Below, one piece after another: positions 1 through 6,872 of a DNA stretch of 20,552 bases. Made by a program: the position numbers and the translations under genes. Within the stretch, counting starts at the first letter, position 1. Every line of letters begins with the position of its first letter. Location: the IMG/VR virus record IMGVR_UViG_3300009408_000041, positions 1 through 20,552 of that record. The stretch is one strand, 5' to 3'. The stretch is from a virus. The notes under the pieces are model-generated. The model searched no databases. It saw nothing but the letters and a program-made list of their open reading frames with translations, and had not been told where the DNA came from.

Positions 1-1195
1 TTGCGCCGTTATCAGCCTCATTTTGTAAATATTGCTGCTCTTCTTTCAAAGCACTAATGTGTTCTTTTATAATGTCTATCTGGCTTTTATCTCCACTTGC
101 TTTAGCCTTTAACTTTTTAGTTTGCTCATCGGTGCTCTCACTTAAATAAGCATAAGCAGCGGCTAGTGTCACAAGGCCAGCTACCCAAGGGTTTTTAGAT
201 AATGCCAATAATGCCAATCTTAAGCCTTTTGTCGCTTCAGCGGTTCTTAGTGCCGCAGGAATATAATAGGCAGTCATCACGCCTGCGGTTATACCTAAAG
301 CATCACCAACTGTATCAATATTATGAGCCATATTATTAATGCCATCGGCTAAGGTACCGCTTACTCCGCTCATGGTGTCAAAATCACCAATAGCCAACAT
401 CATATTGGTACGCATGTTTTGCATCGCACCGCCCACGGTTAAGGGCAAGTTTAAAAACTTTTTATCCACGGCATCGGCTTGGCGTTTTAAAGCATCGACC
501 ACCACATCGGCGGTTAATAAGCCTTGTTCTGCCATTTTCCGCAATGCGCCAATAGGCACATTTAAACCTTCTGCTAAGGTCATGGCCACACCACGGCCAT
601 TTTCCATAATGCTGTTAAATTCTTCGCCGCGTAAAATACCTGAACCCATCGCTTGGCTAAACTGTAAAATAGCAGAGCTAGACTCTTGTGCGGTGGGTGA
701 GGTTAAAGCCAATGCTTTGTTAAACGTGCGCATTAACTTCATCGAGTCTTTACTGCTTTTACCCATCGTTTTAAAGGTGGGTGTTAGGGCAGAATAAAGT
801 TTAGTGATGGATGTAATGTCAGAGCGTGTTTCTATCGCTATTTCATGCAGGCCACTTTGTGCAATGGCTAATTCTTCTGAGCCGTTGGTCACTAACTTTA
901 ATTGACCTTGCATTGCTTTATAAGCATCGGCAGTGCTAATGGCACCGCCTATTAATTGGCTGGCACTGGCAACACCTAGCAATGCAAGCATGGATGATTT
1001 TGCATTATCTAACTGTTTTGATGTACCCTTAACACCTTGTGAGGCTTTGGACATACCTTTGTCAATTTTTTGTCCCGCTTTTTGACCATCACTACCAAAC
1101 TTTGTGATTTCTTTTTTAGCGCCTTTTATTTTGCCTACTAACTTTCCAGTTTTAGCATCTAAAGTAAGGCTAATGGATAAATTTTGATTATTCAT
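1..1195 (-). CDS. Tail tape measure protein, C-terminal part outside window
   Basis: This open frame runs from ATG at 1195 off the left edge, giving about 398 N-terminal residues. It carries the tape-measure N-terminal domain: a Lys/Gly-rich start, then a region with FNKALALTS, LQFSQAMGSG and LRGEEFNSIMENG near residues 165-210, and KMAEQGLLTADVVVDALK. These segments are typical of the conserved tape-measure domain of siphovirus and Mu-like tails. A hydrophobic alanine-rich stretch follows near residues 310-365, and a charged, coiled-coil-like segment begins at the cut. In the family the protein sets tail length and is ejected with the DNA. It lies 26 nt after the stop of the frameshifted chaperone, as expected for the G/GT-tape order. 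No clear Shine-Dalgarno sequence is seen before the ATG. Confidence 0.9.
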   Translation of the reverse strand, partial: MNNQNLSISLTLDAKTGKLVGKIKGAKKEITKFGSDGQKAGQKIDKGMSKASQGVKGTSKQLDNAKSSMLALLGVASASQLIGGAISTADAYKAMQGQLKLVTNGSEELAIAQSGLHEIAIETRSDITSITKLYSALTPTFKTMGKSSKDSMKLMRTFNKALALTSPTAQESSSAILQFSQAMGSGILRGEEFNSIMENGRGVAMTLAEGLNVPIGALRKMAEQGLLTADVVVDALKRQADAVDKKFLNLPLTVGGAMQNMRTNMMLAIGDFDTMSGVSGTLADGINNMAHNIDTVGDALGITAGVMTAYYIPAALRTAEATKGLRLALLALSKNPWVAGLVTLAAAYAYLSESTDEQTKKLKAKASGDKSQIDIIKEHISALKEEQQYLQNEADNGA

Positions 1196-1221
1196 AATAG
1201 TATTTATTCAATGTTAGTGTG

Positions 1222-1946
1222 CTAATCAGCATTTAAAAGACTAATCGCTTCACGTTCTAATATTTGCAATCGTCCGATCAAATCGGCTTCATCCTCTTCT
1301 TTAAAAAACCACTTTCTATTTAGTTCGACGGCTTGATAATCCAATCCATCGATAATGACTTTAGCGCCTGACATTGATGACACCACGGTCTTTTTCCACT
1401 GCGTTTGACACTTAATTAACAGCTGAACCGCAGGCCAATTTTCGGGTAACACCATAAAATCTTCTTGATGTTTTGCTTGAGATTGAAAAATAGGCTCACT
1501 AGCAATTGCTCCTGCATTGCTAGCATGACCGCCATCCTTGGCGGCCTCAATCCCGATAAGGTTTGCAAGCTGGCTGTTAGCATCATCAATATCAACCGTT
1601 GATGCAGGCTTTATGAGTTCTCTTGCTGCTCCAAGAAGGTTCTCGACTTCATCAAAGTCTTGTCGTTTCCCAAGCGGTAGGCCTGAGCAATTAATGCTGA
1701 TAATTCAAAATCATTTTTAATGGCTTCAAGTGCATCCGATGTGCCAAGAGCCACACCTTCATCATTGCAAATATCCAAACCATCCACCGACACAAGAACT
1801 TCATCAATCAGCGCTTTGTCTGAGTTTTCGGCTTCATGTCGTTTGAGTAATTTGCATTTAACTTTAAATGTTTGCATGGTGCCATCGGCATCTTCTATGG
1901 CAACGGTGAGAATAGTGGTGCGGTTTTTGTTTAGTTTTAATGGCAT
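1222..1946 (-). CDS. Tail assembly chaperone GT fusion made by -1 frameshift
   Basis: Reading starts at ATG 1946, shifts -1 at the heptamer G GGA AAC (1665-1671), and ends at the TAG at 1222. The product would be about 241 residues: 94 from the first frame and 147 from the second. The -1 frame is open from a TGA near 1703 down to 1222 and has no good start of its own; ATG 1455 has no Shine-Dalgarno and sits inside the domain. The C-terminal part (PENWPAVQLL, TQWKK, GLDYQAVEL) resembles DUF1799, the T-domain family of HK022-like phages. In λ and many other tailed phages, G and GT made at a fixed ratio chaperone tape-measure folding before tube assembly. The linker contains a copy of a dispersed repeat (1503-1534). 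Confidence 0.83.
1503..1534. repeat. Dispersed 32-bp repeat, copy in coding sequence
   Basis: This matches 20013-20044 with 2 mismatches in 32 bp; the shared core on the minus strand includes CAATGCAGGAGCAATTG. Here it is translated in the -1 frame of the chaperone fusion as GGHASNAGAI. A perfect hairpin, CCGCCA-AGGA-TGGCGG, lies at its 5' side on the minus strand. The other copy is intergenic and supplies the ribosome binding site of a small gene. Confidence 0.8.
1611..1946 (-). CDS. Tail assembly chaperone G (unshifted product)
   Basis: This is the 111-residue zero-frame product between tail tube and tape measure, the classical place of the G-type chaperone. AAGGAG lies 7 nt before the ATG. 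The N-terminus (LKLNKNRTTILTVAIED) and the helical C-terminal half (DALEAIKNDFELSALIAQAY) fit the phage tail assembly chaperone fold. The last 17 codons lie beyond the slippery heptamer and are replaced in the fusion product. The family name rests on position, length and the frameshift rather than on a unique motif. Confidence 0.8.
   Translation of the reverse strand: MPLKLNKNRTTILTVAIEDADGTMQTFKVKCKLLKRHEAENSDKALIDEVLVSVDGLDICNDEGVALGTSDALEAIKNDFELSALIAQAYRLGNDKTLMKSRTFLEQQENS
1665..1671 (-). other. -1 ribosomal frameshift slippery heptamer G GGA AAC
   Basis: On the minus strand the zero frame reads TTG GGA AAC GAC, so GGGAAAC is in the X XXY YYZ phase required for -1 slippage. Five bases downstream is a small hairpin, GACTT-TGATG-AAGTC, and further on another, TCTTG-GAGCAG-CAAGA, either of which could stimulate the shift. 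The -1 frame then stays open for 147 codons and encodes a DUF1799-like domain. The heptamer is close to the GGGAAAG used by λ G-T. Confidence 0.85.
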
Positions 1947-1968
1947 TTTATGCTCCTTTAAATTAAGG

Positions 1969-2901
1969 TTAAGATTGAACGATGGTTAAATCGTTATTTT
2001 GAGCGTTGGGTACAATATCGGCGACCACATCACAATAAGCGAACTCACCATCCCATGTAATTTTGGCGGTTTTTACTTGCACCTGTGGCGTATTAACGGT
2101 GAGTATTTCTCCTGGCACTAAACCATTAACAAACGTCACCACGCCCGTGGCATTGGTTTCTGCTTGACTGATCGCAAGTATCAACTCAGCTTCATTGGTT
2201 TTAAAGCTAATGTTCACAGAGCCTGCGCGTGATTCAACTTCAACCGATTCGGCATCTAAGTCATTTAGATATTTAACGCCTACACCTAAATCAATGCTCA
2301 GTTTGCTCATTTGCACTGCAGAGCCTAAAAAGGTAACGCCAGCAGTGGCACTAATCACACCCAATGGATTTTTGTAAGCTGACGTATCAACGCCCGCTAA
2401 CACAGCGGCTTCAACGGTCGGGGCTTGATATAAGCTGAGTATGTCAAACTTAATCATCGGGATACTGCCGTTATCTAAATTCAGCACAAACTTGCCACGG
2501 CTTCCCAGTAACTTTTGTTGCATCTTAGCAATGCGATAATAGGCACTCACTGATCCAAAAACGGCATCAACAGGGGTGTATGTTACTGTGCTAGCACCCA
2601 CTACTTCTGCCATGCCACACGATTTTAAAAGCTCACCCCATGCTGGCGGTGTGGTTGCTACGCCAGACCCTGCAAATTCAACACCAAAACTGCTGCTAAT
2701 ATGTTTAGCAACCGTAATAGAGCCTTGAGCGCCTAAGCGTCCATTCATGTTATTGCGGGTTGCTGTTTCGCTTTCTAGCATATTCACAACAAGGTCTTGC
2801 GCTAATACCGCTTTAGATCCTGTGGGTACAGCATCAACGCCATAAGTAACTTCCGGACTAACGGCGATCACTTGTTGTTGTTTTCGTAGTAGTTCAGCCA
2901 C
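1969..2901 (-). CDS. Major tail tube protein (siphovirus type)
   Basis: This 310-residue protein begins at GTG 2901 with AAGGAG 9 nt upstream. The N-terminal region (VSPEVTYGVDAVPTGSKAVLAQDL, read as two shorter blocks EVTYGVD and GSKAVL) is typical of tail tube proteins of siphoviruses and of Mu-like siphophages. The rest is rich in β-strand and glycine. The family polymerises into the inner tail tube. It is followed 22 nt on by the frameshifting chaperone and then the tape measure. No sheath gene precedes it, which argues for a non-contractile tail. Confidence 0.85.
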   Translation of the reverse strand: MAELLRKQQQVIAVSPEVTYGVDAVPTGSKAVLAQDLVVNMLESETATRNNMNGRLGAQGSITVAKHISSSFGVEFAGSGVATTPPAWGELLKSCGMAEVVGASTVTYTPVDAVFGSVSAYYRIAKMQQKLLGSRGKFVLNLDNGSIPMIKFDILSLYQAPTVEAAVLAGVDTSAYKNPLGVISATAGVTFLGSAVQMSKLSIDLGVGVKYLNDLDAESVEVESRAGSVNISFKTNEAELILAISQAETNATGVVTFVNGLVPGEILTVNTPQVQVKTAKITWDGEFAYCDVVADIVPNAQNNDLTIVQS

Positions 2902-2903
2902 GG

Positions 2904-3053
2904 TTATTTCTCCTTCTTAGTTGTAGTAGTTGTTTCGGTTGTTGTCTTAATTAGCTTTGGTATGCCGCCAACTACTTTATAAGAGCCACCTTCATGCATG
3001 GTTGCTGCCATTTTTTGTGCTTTAATGACGGCTGGATTAGGTTTTGTTTTCAT
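2904..3053 (-). CDS. Small basic protein of unknown function, 49 aa
   Basis: This short frame starts at ATG 3053, overlapping the upstream stop as ATGA (translational coupling), and ends with TAA at 2904, two bases before the GTG of the tail tube gene. The product is lysine- and threonine-rich: it starts MKTKPNPAVIKAQK and ends with a run of threonines then KKEK. The tail tube ribosome binding site lies in its last codons, so it may also couple tube translation to the upstream gene. I do not recognise a family. Confidence 0.65.
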   Translation of the reverse strand: MKTKPNPAVIKAQKMAATMHEGGSYKVVGGIPKLIKTTTETTTTTKKEK

Positions 3054-3499
3054 ATCAAATTCTCCATATCGATTTGATGAGTGGTTGAAAAGATTTCAGC
3101 CCAAAAGGTAATGGGCTTTTTAATTTTTAGTAAACGTGATCCGGCCAGCACCAGCGGTGTGTAACTGTCATTAACCGATTTGGGTACAAAGCCAAATAGC
3201 TTTTCGCGCACGGCTAAACGTTTTTCTTTTAATATTGCTGCTGTCTTTTCGCCATCACCATCATTAACCTGTTTAATGGCCATAATCACTGCAAACAATT
3301 GTTGCTCTATTTGCACGGGGGTACCCATATCACGGCTGTTCTGTTTTGCATTGGTTTTAAGCTCAATCACCCATGCTTGTGCATTACCTTTAATTTGCTT
3401 TTCCTGCATCACTGATTCGCTATCAATAGCTAAACTGACGCCTCTAAATGCATGACTGGCGATAAGCTCATTAATGATTTGTTGTGCGGTGTCGATCAC
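3050..3499 (-). CDS. Putative tail terminator / tail completion protein
   Basis: This 149-residue protein begins at GTG 3499 in a TAGTG overlap with the DUF1320 gene stop. It has the form of small α/β neck proteins (N-terminal helix IINELIASHAFRGVSL, central AWVIELKT strand, QQLFAVIMAIKQ helix) that occupy this place, between the gp36-like adaptor and the tube, as DUF1834 (Mu gp37) does in Mu. Tail terminators cap the tube and join it to the head. I see no diagnostic motif, so the call rests on position, length and predicted fold. Confidence 0.55.
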   Translation of the reverse strand: MIDTAQQIINELIASHAFRGVSLAIDSESVMQEKQIKGNAQAWVIELKTNAKQNSRDMGTPVQIEQQLFAVIMAIKQVNDGDGEKTAAILKEKRLAVREKLFGFVPKSVNDSYTPLVLAGSRLLKIKKPITFWAEIFSTTHQIDMENLI

Positions 3500-3915
3500 T
3501 ACATGAACCCATTGTCTTTTCGGCTAAACACGCTGCCTGAATGTTGCATGGTGGCTGAGTTGTTGGTCTGTGGTTTACTGCCACTGGTGTTTATGCCTAA
3601 GCCTGCTTTGCCAGTGCTGACATCGCGTAAAAACTTGGTGGCGCCATCAAAGCGTTTGTTAACGTCATCGGTTGGTGAGTCGTACAAGCCGTAGTGAACT
3701 AGATCACAGGCTATTTTATTTAAAATGGGTGGTATTTCAGACAATGGCAGTGTGTAACGGCTGGATAAGTAGCTTTCAATAAAACCACTGGCATCTATGA
3801 TGGCTCGTGTTACTTGTGTGGATTCAATCTCTTCAGTGCCATGCTCATCGGTTAAGTCAATAAGCTCTTGCTCACCAAATCGATCTATTAAGTCTTGTAC
3901 TGTGCAATATGTCAT
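3499..3915 (-). CDS. DUF1320 family head-tail adaptor (Mu gp36-like)
   Basis: The 138-residue protein starts MTYCTVQDLIDRFGEQELIDLTD, recognisable in pieces as the DUF1320 opening (QDLIDRFGEQEL), and continues with AIIDASGFIESYLSSRYTLPL and IACDLVHYGLY, the conserved helices of the family. DUF1320 proteins are related to gp6-type neck adaptors. It is the first gene of the connector-tail module. The ATG has no Shine-Dalgarno and lies about 7 nt after a CATAAT box, so its mRNA may be leaderless. The tail after residue 105 is polar and low in complexity. Confidence 0.88.
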   Translation of the reverse strand: MTYCTVQDLIDRFGEQELIDLTDEHGTEEIESTQVTRAIIDASGFIESYLSSRYTLPLSEIPPILNKIACDLVHYGLYDSPTDDVNKRFDGATKFLRDVSTGKAGLGINTSGSKPQTNNSATMQHSGSVFSRKDNGFM

Positions 3916-3922
3916 GGCGCTG

Positions 3923-3966
3923 ATTATGCTGTAAGCACAAAGCGAAGTGACCCGGAAGGGGCTTCC
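3923..3966 (-). promoter_or_regulatory. Putative late promoter for the connector-tail module
   Basis: The palindrome GGAAG-GGG-CTTCC (3954-3966) is followed on the minus strand by GGGTCAC and then CATAAT (3923-3928), whose first base lies 32 nt from the dyad centre. That puts the dyad near -44 if CATAAT is the -10. No -35 hexamer is obvious at the usual place, which fits an activator-dependent promoter. The same arrangement precedes the I protease gene, and the same palindrome precedes the endolysin gene. Confidence 0.65.
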
Positions 3967-3999
3967 AGGGTATTGGAGATGTAGGGACTACTTTTTAGG

Positions 4000-4082
4000 T
4001 TGTAGGTTGTGGGTGATAACCCCAACAAAACAGTAACGTGGCCACTGCTGTTGGGGGTTCATTCTTCACCCACAACTTACAA
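4000..4082. repeat. Long interrupted inverted repeat between fibre block and tail module
   Basis: The arms TTGTAGGTTGTGGGTGA (4000-4016) and its near-complement TCACCCACAACTTACAA (4066-4082) pair at 16 of 17 positions. An inner pair AACCCCAACA / TGTTGGGGGTT extends the stem, with GTGGCCAC near the apex. There is no T-tract on either side, so it is not a standard intrinsic terminator, though it lies after the last fibre-block gene and before the next promoter, where a transcription block would be useful. Confidence 0.7.
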
Positions 4083-4091
4083 AAATATAAA

Positions 4092-4376
4092 TTAGTGGCC
4101 TGAGTTTTTAATTCTAATAACGATTTGTTCGTGTAACATTTCGCCGTTGCTTGTGGTTATTTCATTTTCTAGTTCGTAGTCTTGGTCTAAAGTTCCACCA
4201 CTTAATTTAATGCCCACTGACATTCCACTCACAGCCACTTGATCTTGAGTGATGCCTGCAGGCACTGTCCAACTGCTTGTGCTGATGGATGCGCCTTGCA
4301 GCTCATCAGCGCTCCATTGCATCCAGTACCACTTAACTGAGTCTGAATGTTTAGGCGGGGCATTTTTTATGGACAT
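4092..4376 (-). CDS. Fibre-tail adaptor-like small β protein
   Basis: This 94-residue protein has the pattern W-x-x-D-E-L-Q then SSWTVPAGI, LSGGTLDQDYELENEITTSNG and a final I-x-I strand. The pattern (D/E-x-I-x-SSTWTV, LSGGT-x-x-x-Y-x-L-x-N-x-ITT) is widespread in phage small structural proteins annotated as fibre-tail adaptors. It is the last gene of the block of structural genes after the capsid genes. It starts 3 nt after the previous stop with no good Shine-Dalgarno, suggesting translational coupling. Its position on the particle is not known. Confidence 0.6.
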   Translation of the reverse strand: MSIKNAPPKHSDSVKWYWMQWSADELQGASISTSSWTVPAGITQDQVAVSGMSVGIKLSGGTLDQDYELENEITTSNGEMLHEQIVIRIKNSGH

Positions 4377-4379
4377 AAT

Positions 4380-4889
4380 TTAAGCGGCTGTTTCGAATTT
4401 CACTTCAATGACACTGCTGTCACTGTTATAAGCAGATGCGGCTATTGCAATATCTCGACGAACCCAAATTGCTTTCCATGATCCGGCTGGAATGTCCCCA
4501 ATCACTAATGCATTGGCTTCTAAATTTGATTGGGTGAAGACAACAGCGGCAGGAGCCGTATCTTCATCTGCTATGGTTTGTTCTACACCGCCGATGGCTG
4601 ATGAACCTAAACCAATCAGCTCATCTGAGTCGGCACTGGGTGATTCGGTTTTAACGTAAACCTTTGCGGCTAACATGGTCAGTGTGCCATGATTGTTTTT
4701 AATGTAAAAACAACGGTATTCGCTGTCACCAGCGGCGGCTTCATAGCCACTCACAATATCGAATAAGTTATGCAGAGATGCATTGACTATGGCATTGGCA
4801 CTGATTATGCCACCTAGGGCTAAATCGGGGTTGGCATTGGCAACGCCGCCACTGAGTTGAAATGAAATGTCTGCTTGTACGATTGGCAT
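4380..4889 (-). CDS. Phage structural protein of unknown position, 169 aa
   Basis: AGGAG precedes the ATG at a good distance. The sequence opens with LSGGVANANPDLALGGIIS, contains EYRCFYIKNNHGTLTM and ends with an AGSWKAIWVRRDI segment. This set of segments is one I associate with a conserved family of phage virion proteins found beside fibre genes; it looks all-β and has no signal peptide or membrane segment. It is probably a particle-surface or fibre-associated component made with its neighbours at 4092 and 4898. I know of no established function. Confidence 0.55.
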   Translation of the reverse strand: MPIVQADISFQLSGGVANANPDLALGGIISANAIVNASLHNLFDIVSGYEAAAGDSEYRCFYIKNNHGTLTMLAAKVYVKTESPSADSDELIGLGSSAIGGVEQTIADEDTAPAAVVFTQSNLEANALVIGDIPAGSWKAIWVRRDIAIAASAYNSDSSVIEVKFETAA

Positions 4890-4897
4890 AATGGCTC

Positions 4898-5665
4898 CTA
4901 ATGAACGCTAAAAATGCGTTGTTCTGGTTTAATGGGGATGACTCTTTGTTCTGGTTTAATGGGGATGACTCTTTGTTCAGGCTTTATCAGCATGATTTGA
5001 GTTGGTGTGAATTGCAGGCCATCGACTGACCATAAAAATGACACGCTACTTTCTGACAGCTCTAAACCATCCCAAATTAAATCTGCCTCTGCAGACACGT
5101 TGTTTAAAATTTGATGCTGAATTTGAAGGTCTGCTACCACGATGTTGGCCAAGTGCCAGGACAAGTTTGTTTGCTTATTAATGGTTTGTAATAAGTCCGA
5201 TCGGGTTTCTAACGTCGCGGCAATAGCATGACGAATATCAAACTTTGTGTTCAAACTAGCTGTGACAGATTGCAGGGCTGAGTTAAGGTTCCACACTAAG
5301 CCTACGTTTTGATTCACGTTTTCACGAATTGACCATTCAGTGTCTAAATCTGCTGTGATGACTTGGAGTACTTGGTATTGAATGTCTAAACTGGCATTGG
5401 TGGTTTTTAATAAAGCCCAAGCTGCTTGAACGTCTTGTGTGACTGTTTTAAGAATCTGCTGGGTTAAGGTGACATTGTTAGTGATGCTGTTGAGCATGTC
5501 ATAACGTAATTCAGTTGATGCGATTACGTTTTGGTTTGCGCTCCATTCAAGACTCAAATCATTGCTAATAATTTTTTTAGCATCCCAATTCAAAGCAATG
5601 GATGATGTGACAGACTGATTACCACCTTGACCTGCTTTCTTTAAAAAAATAGGGAATAGACGCAT
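4898..5665 (-). CDS. Repeat-built structural protein (about 14-16-residue units)
   Basis: The 255-residue protein is made mainly of degenerate units with a hydrophobic/aromatic pattern: SLEWSANQNV, LRYDMLNSIT, LTQQILKTVT, LDIQYQVLQVIT, LDTEWSIREN, VGLVWNLNS, LNTKFDIRHA, LETRSDLLQT, LSWHLANIVV, LQIQHQILNN. Such L-x-W-x-I-L-x-x-V repeats occur in other phage structural proteins near fibre genes, and each unit could be a β-hairpin or strand-turn of a long shaft. The C-terminus has perfect tandem copies of the 9-mer KPEQRVIPI coded by 27-bp DNA repeats, a place where copy number could vary. Function is not known; a fibre shaft or spacer is my inference. Confidence 0.6.
   Translation of the reverse strand: MRLFPIFLKKAGQGGNQSVTSSIALNWDAKKIISNDLSLEWSANQNVIASTELRYDMLNSITNNVTLTQQILKTVTQDVQAAWALLKTTNASLDIQYQVLQVITADLDTEWSIRENVNQNVGLVWNLNSALQSVTASLNTKFDIRHAIAATLETRSDLLQTINKQTNLSWHLANIVVADLQIQHQILNNVSAEADLIWDGLELSESSVSFLWSVDGLQFTPTQIMLIKPEQRVIPIKPEQRVIPIKPEQRIFSVH
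4921..4987. repeat. 27-bp tandem repeat, two perfect copies plus a diverged partial copy
   Basis: Units 4921-4947 and 4948-4974 are identical, followed by a partial copy (4975-4987, GTTCAGGCTTTA against GTTCTGGTTTAA). The unit length is a multiple of three and encodes the 9-residue repeat at the C-terminus of the 255-residue protein, so copy changes would keep the frame. Confidence 0.9.
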
Positions 5666-5666
5666 T

Positions 5667-6419
5667 TTAATAGACTTCTAGAAAACAATTCGGATTATCA
5701 GACCACATTTTACGTTCTGCTTTACTTAGTGCGCGCTCCCAAATATCTGTGGCATCTTGTGTTCCTGTGTAGCGTCCTTTGTCAGAGTTATCCGCATATA
5801 GTCCATTATTACAAATACCCGCGTTTACAGCCCAATAATCAAAATAAGTACCCGTTGCTGCTACACCATCAATCTCAAGAGTATTTACTACGCTTCCCGT
5901 AACTTGACTTGTAGTTGCTATAGCTCTATAGAGCGTGTCGTATAGAATGATTTCGCTTAACTTTGGCGCTCCGGCATTCCCTGATCTATACGCATTTTGC
6001 ACATAGCAACGCTTCCAGTCATCAACTAAAATAGCGATCCCAGTTGGTATATCTTTGTTTGCAGTTCCGTGATTATGCGATGCCACTATGTTGCAATACT
6101 GATTATCATTAACTTGTATTTTAAAACAGCTTGCAACTGTAGCTTCTGCAAGAACAAGCGATTCATCGAAAGATAACTCATCAAAATTATCTTTATTTAA
6201 ACTAAGCTGTCCTGCCGAATTAATCTTTGGTTCTCCGCTCGTGTTTGCAAGCTTTTTGCTGCTCACAACGTCATAAAGTCCATTTGCAGCATATCGATAA
6301 CAACGACACAATCCCGCGCTCAATGGATGACCTTTTTTAACACGCACACGCTGAAACGGTCTATTGCCCATTCTCATTAATGCTGGTGATTGAAGTTTTT
6401 GTGGCATCAAAAGACTCAC
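5667..6419 (-). CDS. LamG/concanavalin-like phage structural protein
   Basis: GTG at 6419 is preceded by GAGG at 8 nt; an alternative ATG lies four codons later. The 250-residue protein has features of phage LamG-like (laminin G / concanavalin A) domains: GLYDVVSSKKL early, strands such as ATVASCFKIQV and a final DIWERALSKAERKMW-x-DNPNCFLEVY. The W-x-RALS-x-AE-x-x-x-L-x-x-x-P ending is typical of LamG modules in phage virion proteins. It is likely a carbohydrate-binding or surface-exposed structural component. Its stop overlaps the approach to the repeat protein gene, so the two are probably co-translated. Confidence 0.65.
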   Translation of the reverse strand: MSLLMPQKLQSPALMRMGNRPFQRVRVKKGHPLSAGLCRCYRYAANGLYDVVSSKKLANTSGEPKINSAGQLSLNKDNFDELSFDESLVLAEATVASCFKIQVNDNQYCNIVASHNHGTANKDIPTGIAILVDDWKRCYVQNAYRSGNAGAPKLSEIILYDTLYRAIATTSQVTGSVVNTLEIDGVAATGTYFDYWAVNAGICNNGLYADNSDKGRYTGTQDATDIWERALSKAERKMWSDNPNCFLEVY

Positions 6420-6872
6420 TTATACGTCCTCGTAGCCACCGTCGGACACTTCATAAGTTAATGTATTATTTGTTGCTGCTAATGCTTGCCCCGTTTCGTT
6501 AATTAAAAGAATGTGATAATTACTATTGGGCAGTACAATAGGGAGAGGCGTTACGGCATCACGTGCAGACGTATTGGCATCAAAATTAAAGACATGCGCT
6601 AAATGCTCTGGCGCTGGATCTAACACATCACTTCCATACGCATGTGATCCACCTTCTTCAGGTAGAAAGAACATAGAAATAGAAGCATTTGCTTTTCGTG
6701 CTGCACCTTGCAATTCTAAGTGCAAACGAAACATTGAAAACAGGTCCCGTTCTGCAACTAAACTATTTGAAATGGGTGCTGATGTTATTTTATTCGCATC
6801 GTTTGCTAATGCATTTAATTCAGCAGAAAAAATAGTGATACTGGCATTTTTAGCTGTGTATTTTGCAACCAT
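6420..6872 (-). CDS. Phage structural protein, jelly-roll-like, 150 aa
   Basis: The gene begins at ATG 6872 in a TAATG overlap with the upstream stop. The sequence is β-rich, with SITIFSAELNALAND near the start, ISMFFLPEEGGSHAYG in the middle and LPNSNYHILLINETG near the end. The pattern resembles a family of small phage virion proteins that I have seen beside LamG-like genes; no enzymatic motif is present. It sits in a tightly packed operon with the LamG and repeat proteins, suggesting one assembly. Function is inferred from context only. Confidence 0.5.
   Translation of the reverse strand: MVAKYTAKNASITIFSAELNALANDANKITSAPISNSLVAERDLFSMFRLHLELQGAARKANASISMFFLPEEGGSHAYGSDVLDPAPEHLAHVFNFDANTSARDAVTPLPIVLPNSNYHILLINETGQALAATNNTLTYEVSDGGYEDV

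Noticed and set aside
339-797. Plus-strand open frame of 152 codons
   Set aside because: It lies opposite a clear tape-measure coding region and its translation has no domain-like features; it is a shadow frame.
1222-1455. Independent 77-residue gene starting at ATG 1455
   Set aside because: There is no ribosome binding site, and the same frame is open upstream to the slippery heptamer, so it is the end of the frameshift fusion.
4921-4974. Possible CRISPR-like array from the 27-bp repeats
   Set aside because: The repeats are directly adjacent without spacers and encode a peptide repeat; no cas genes are present.
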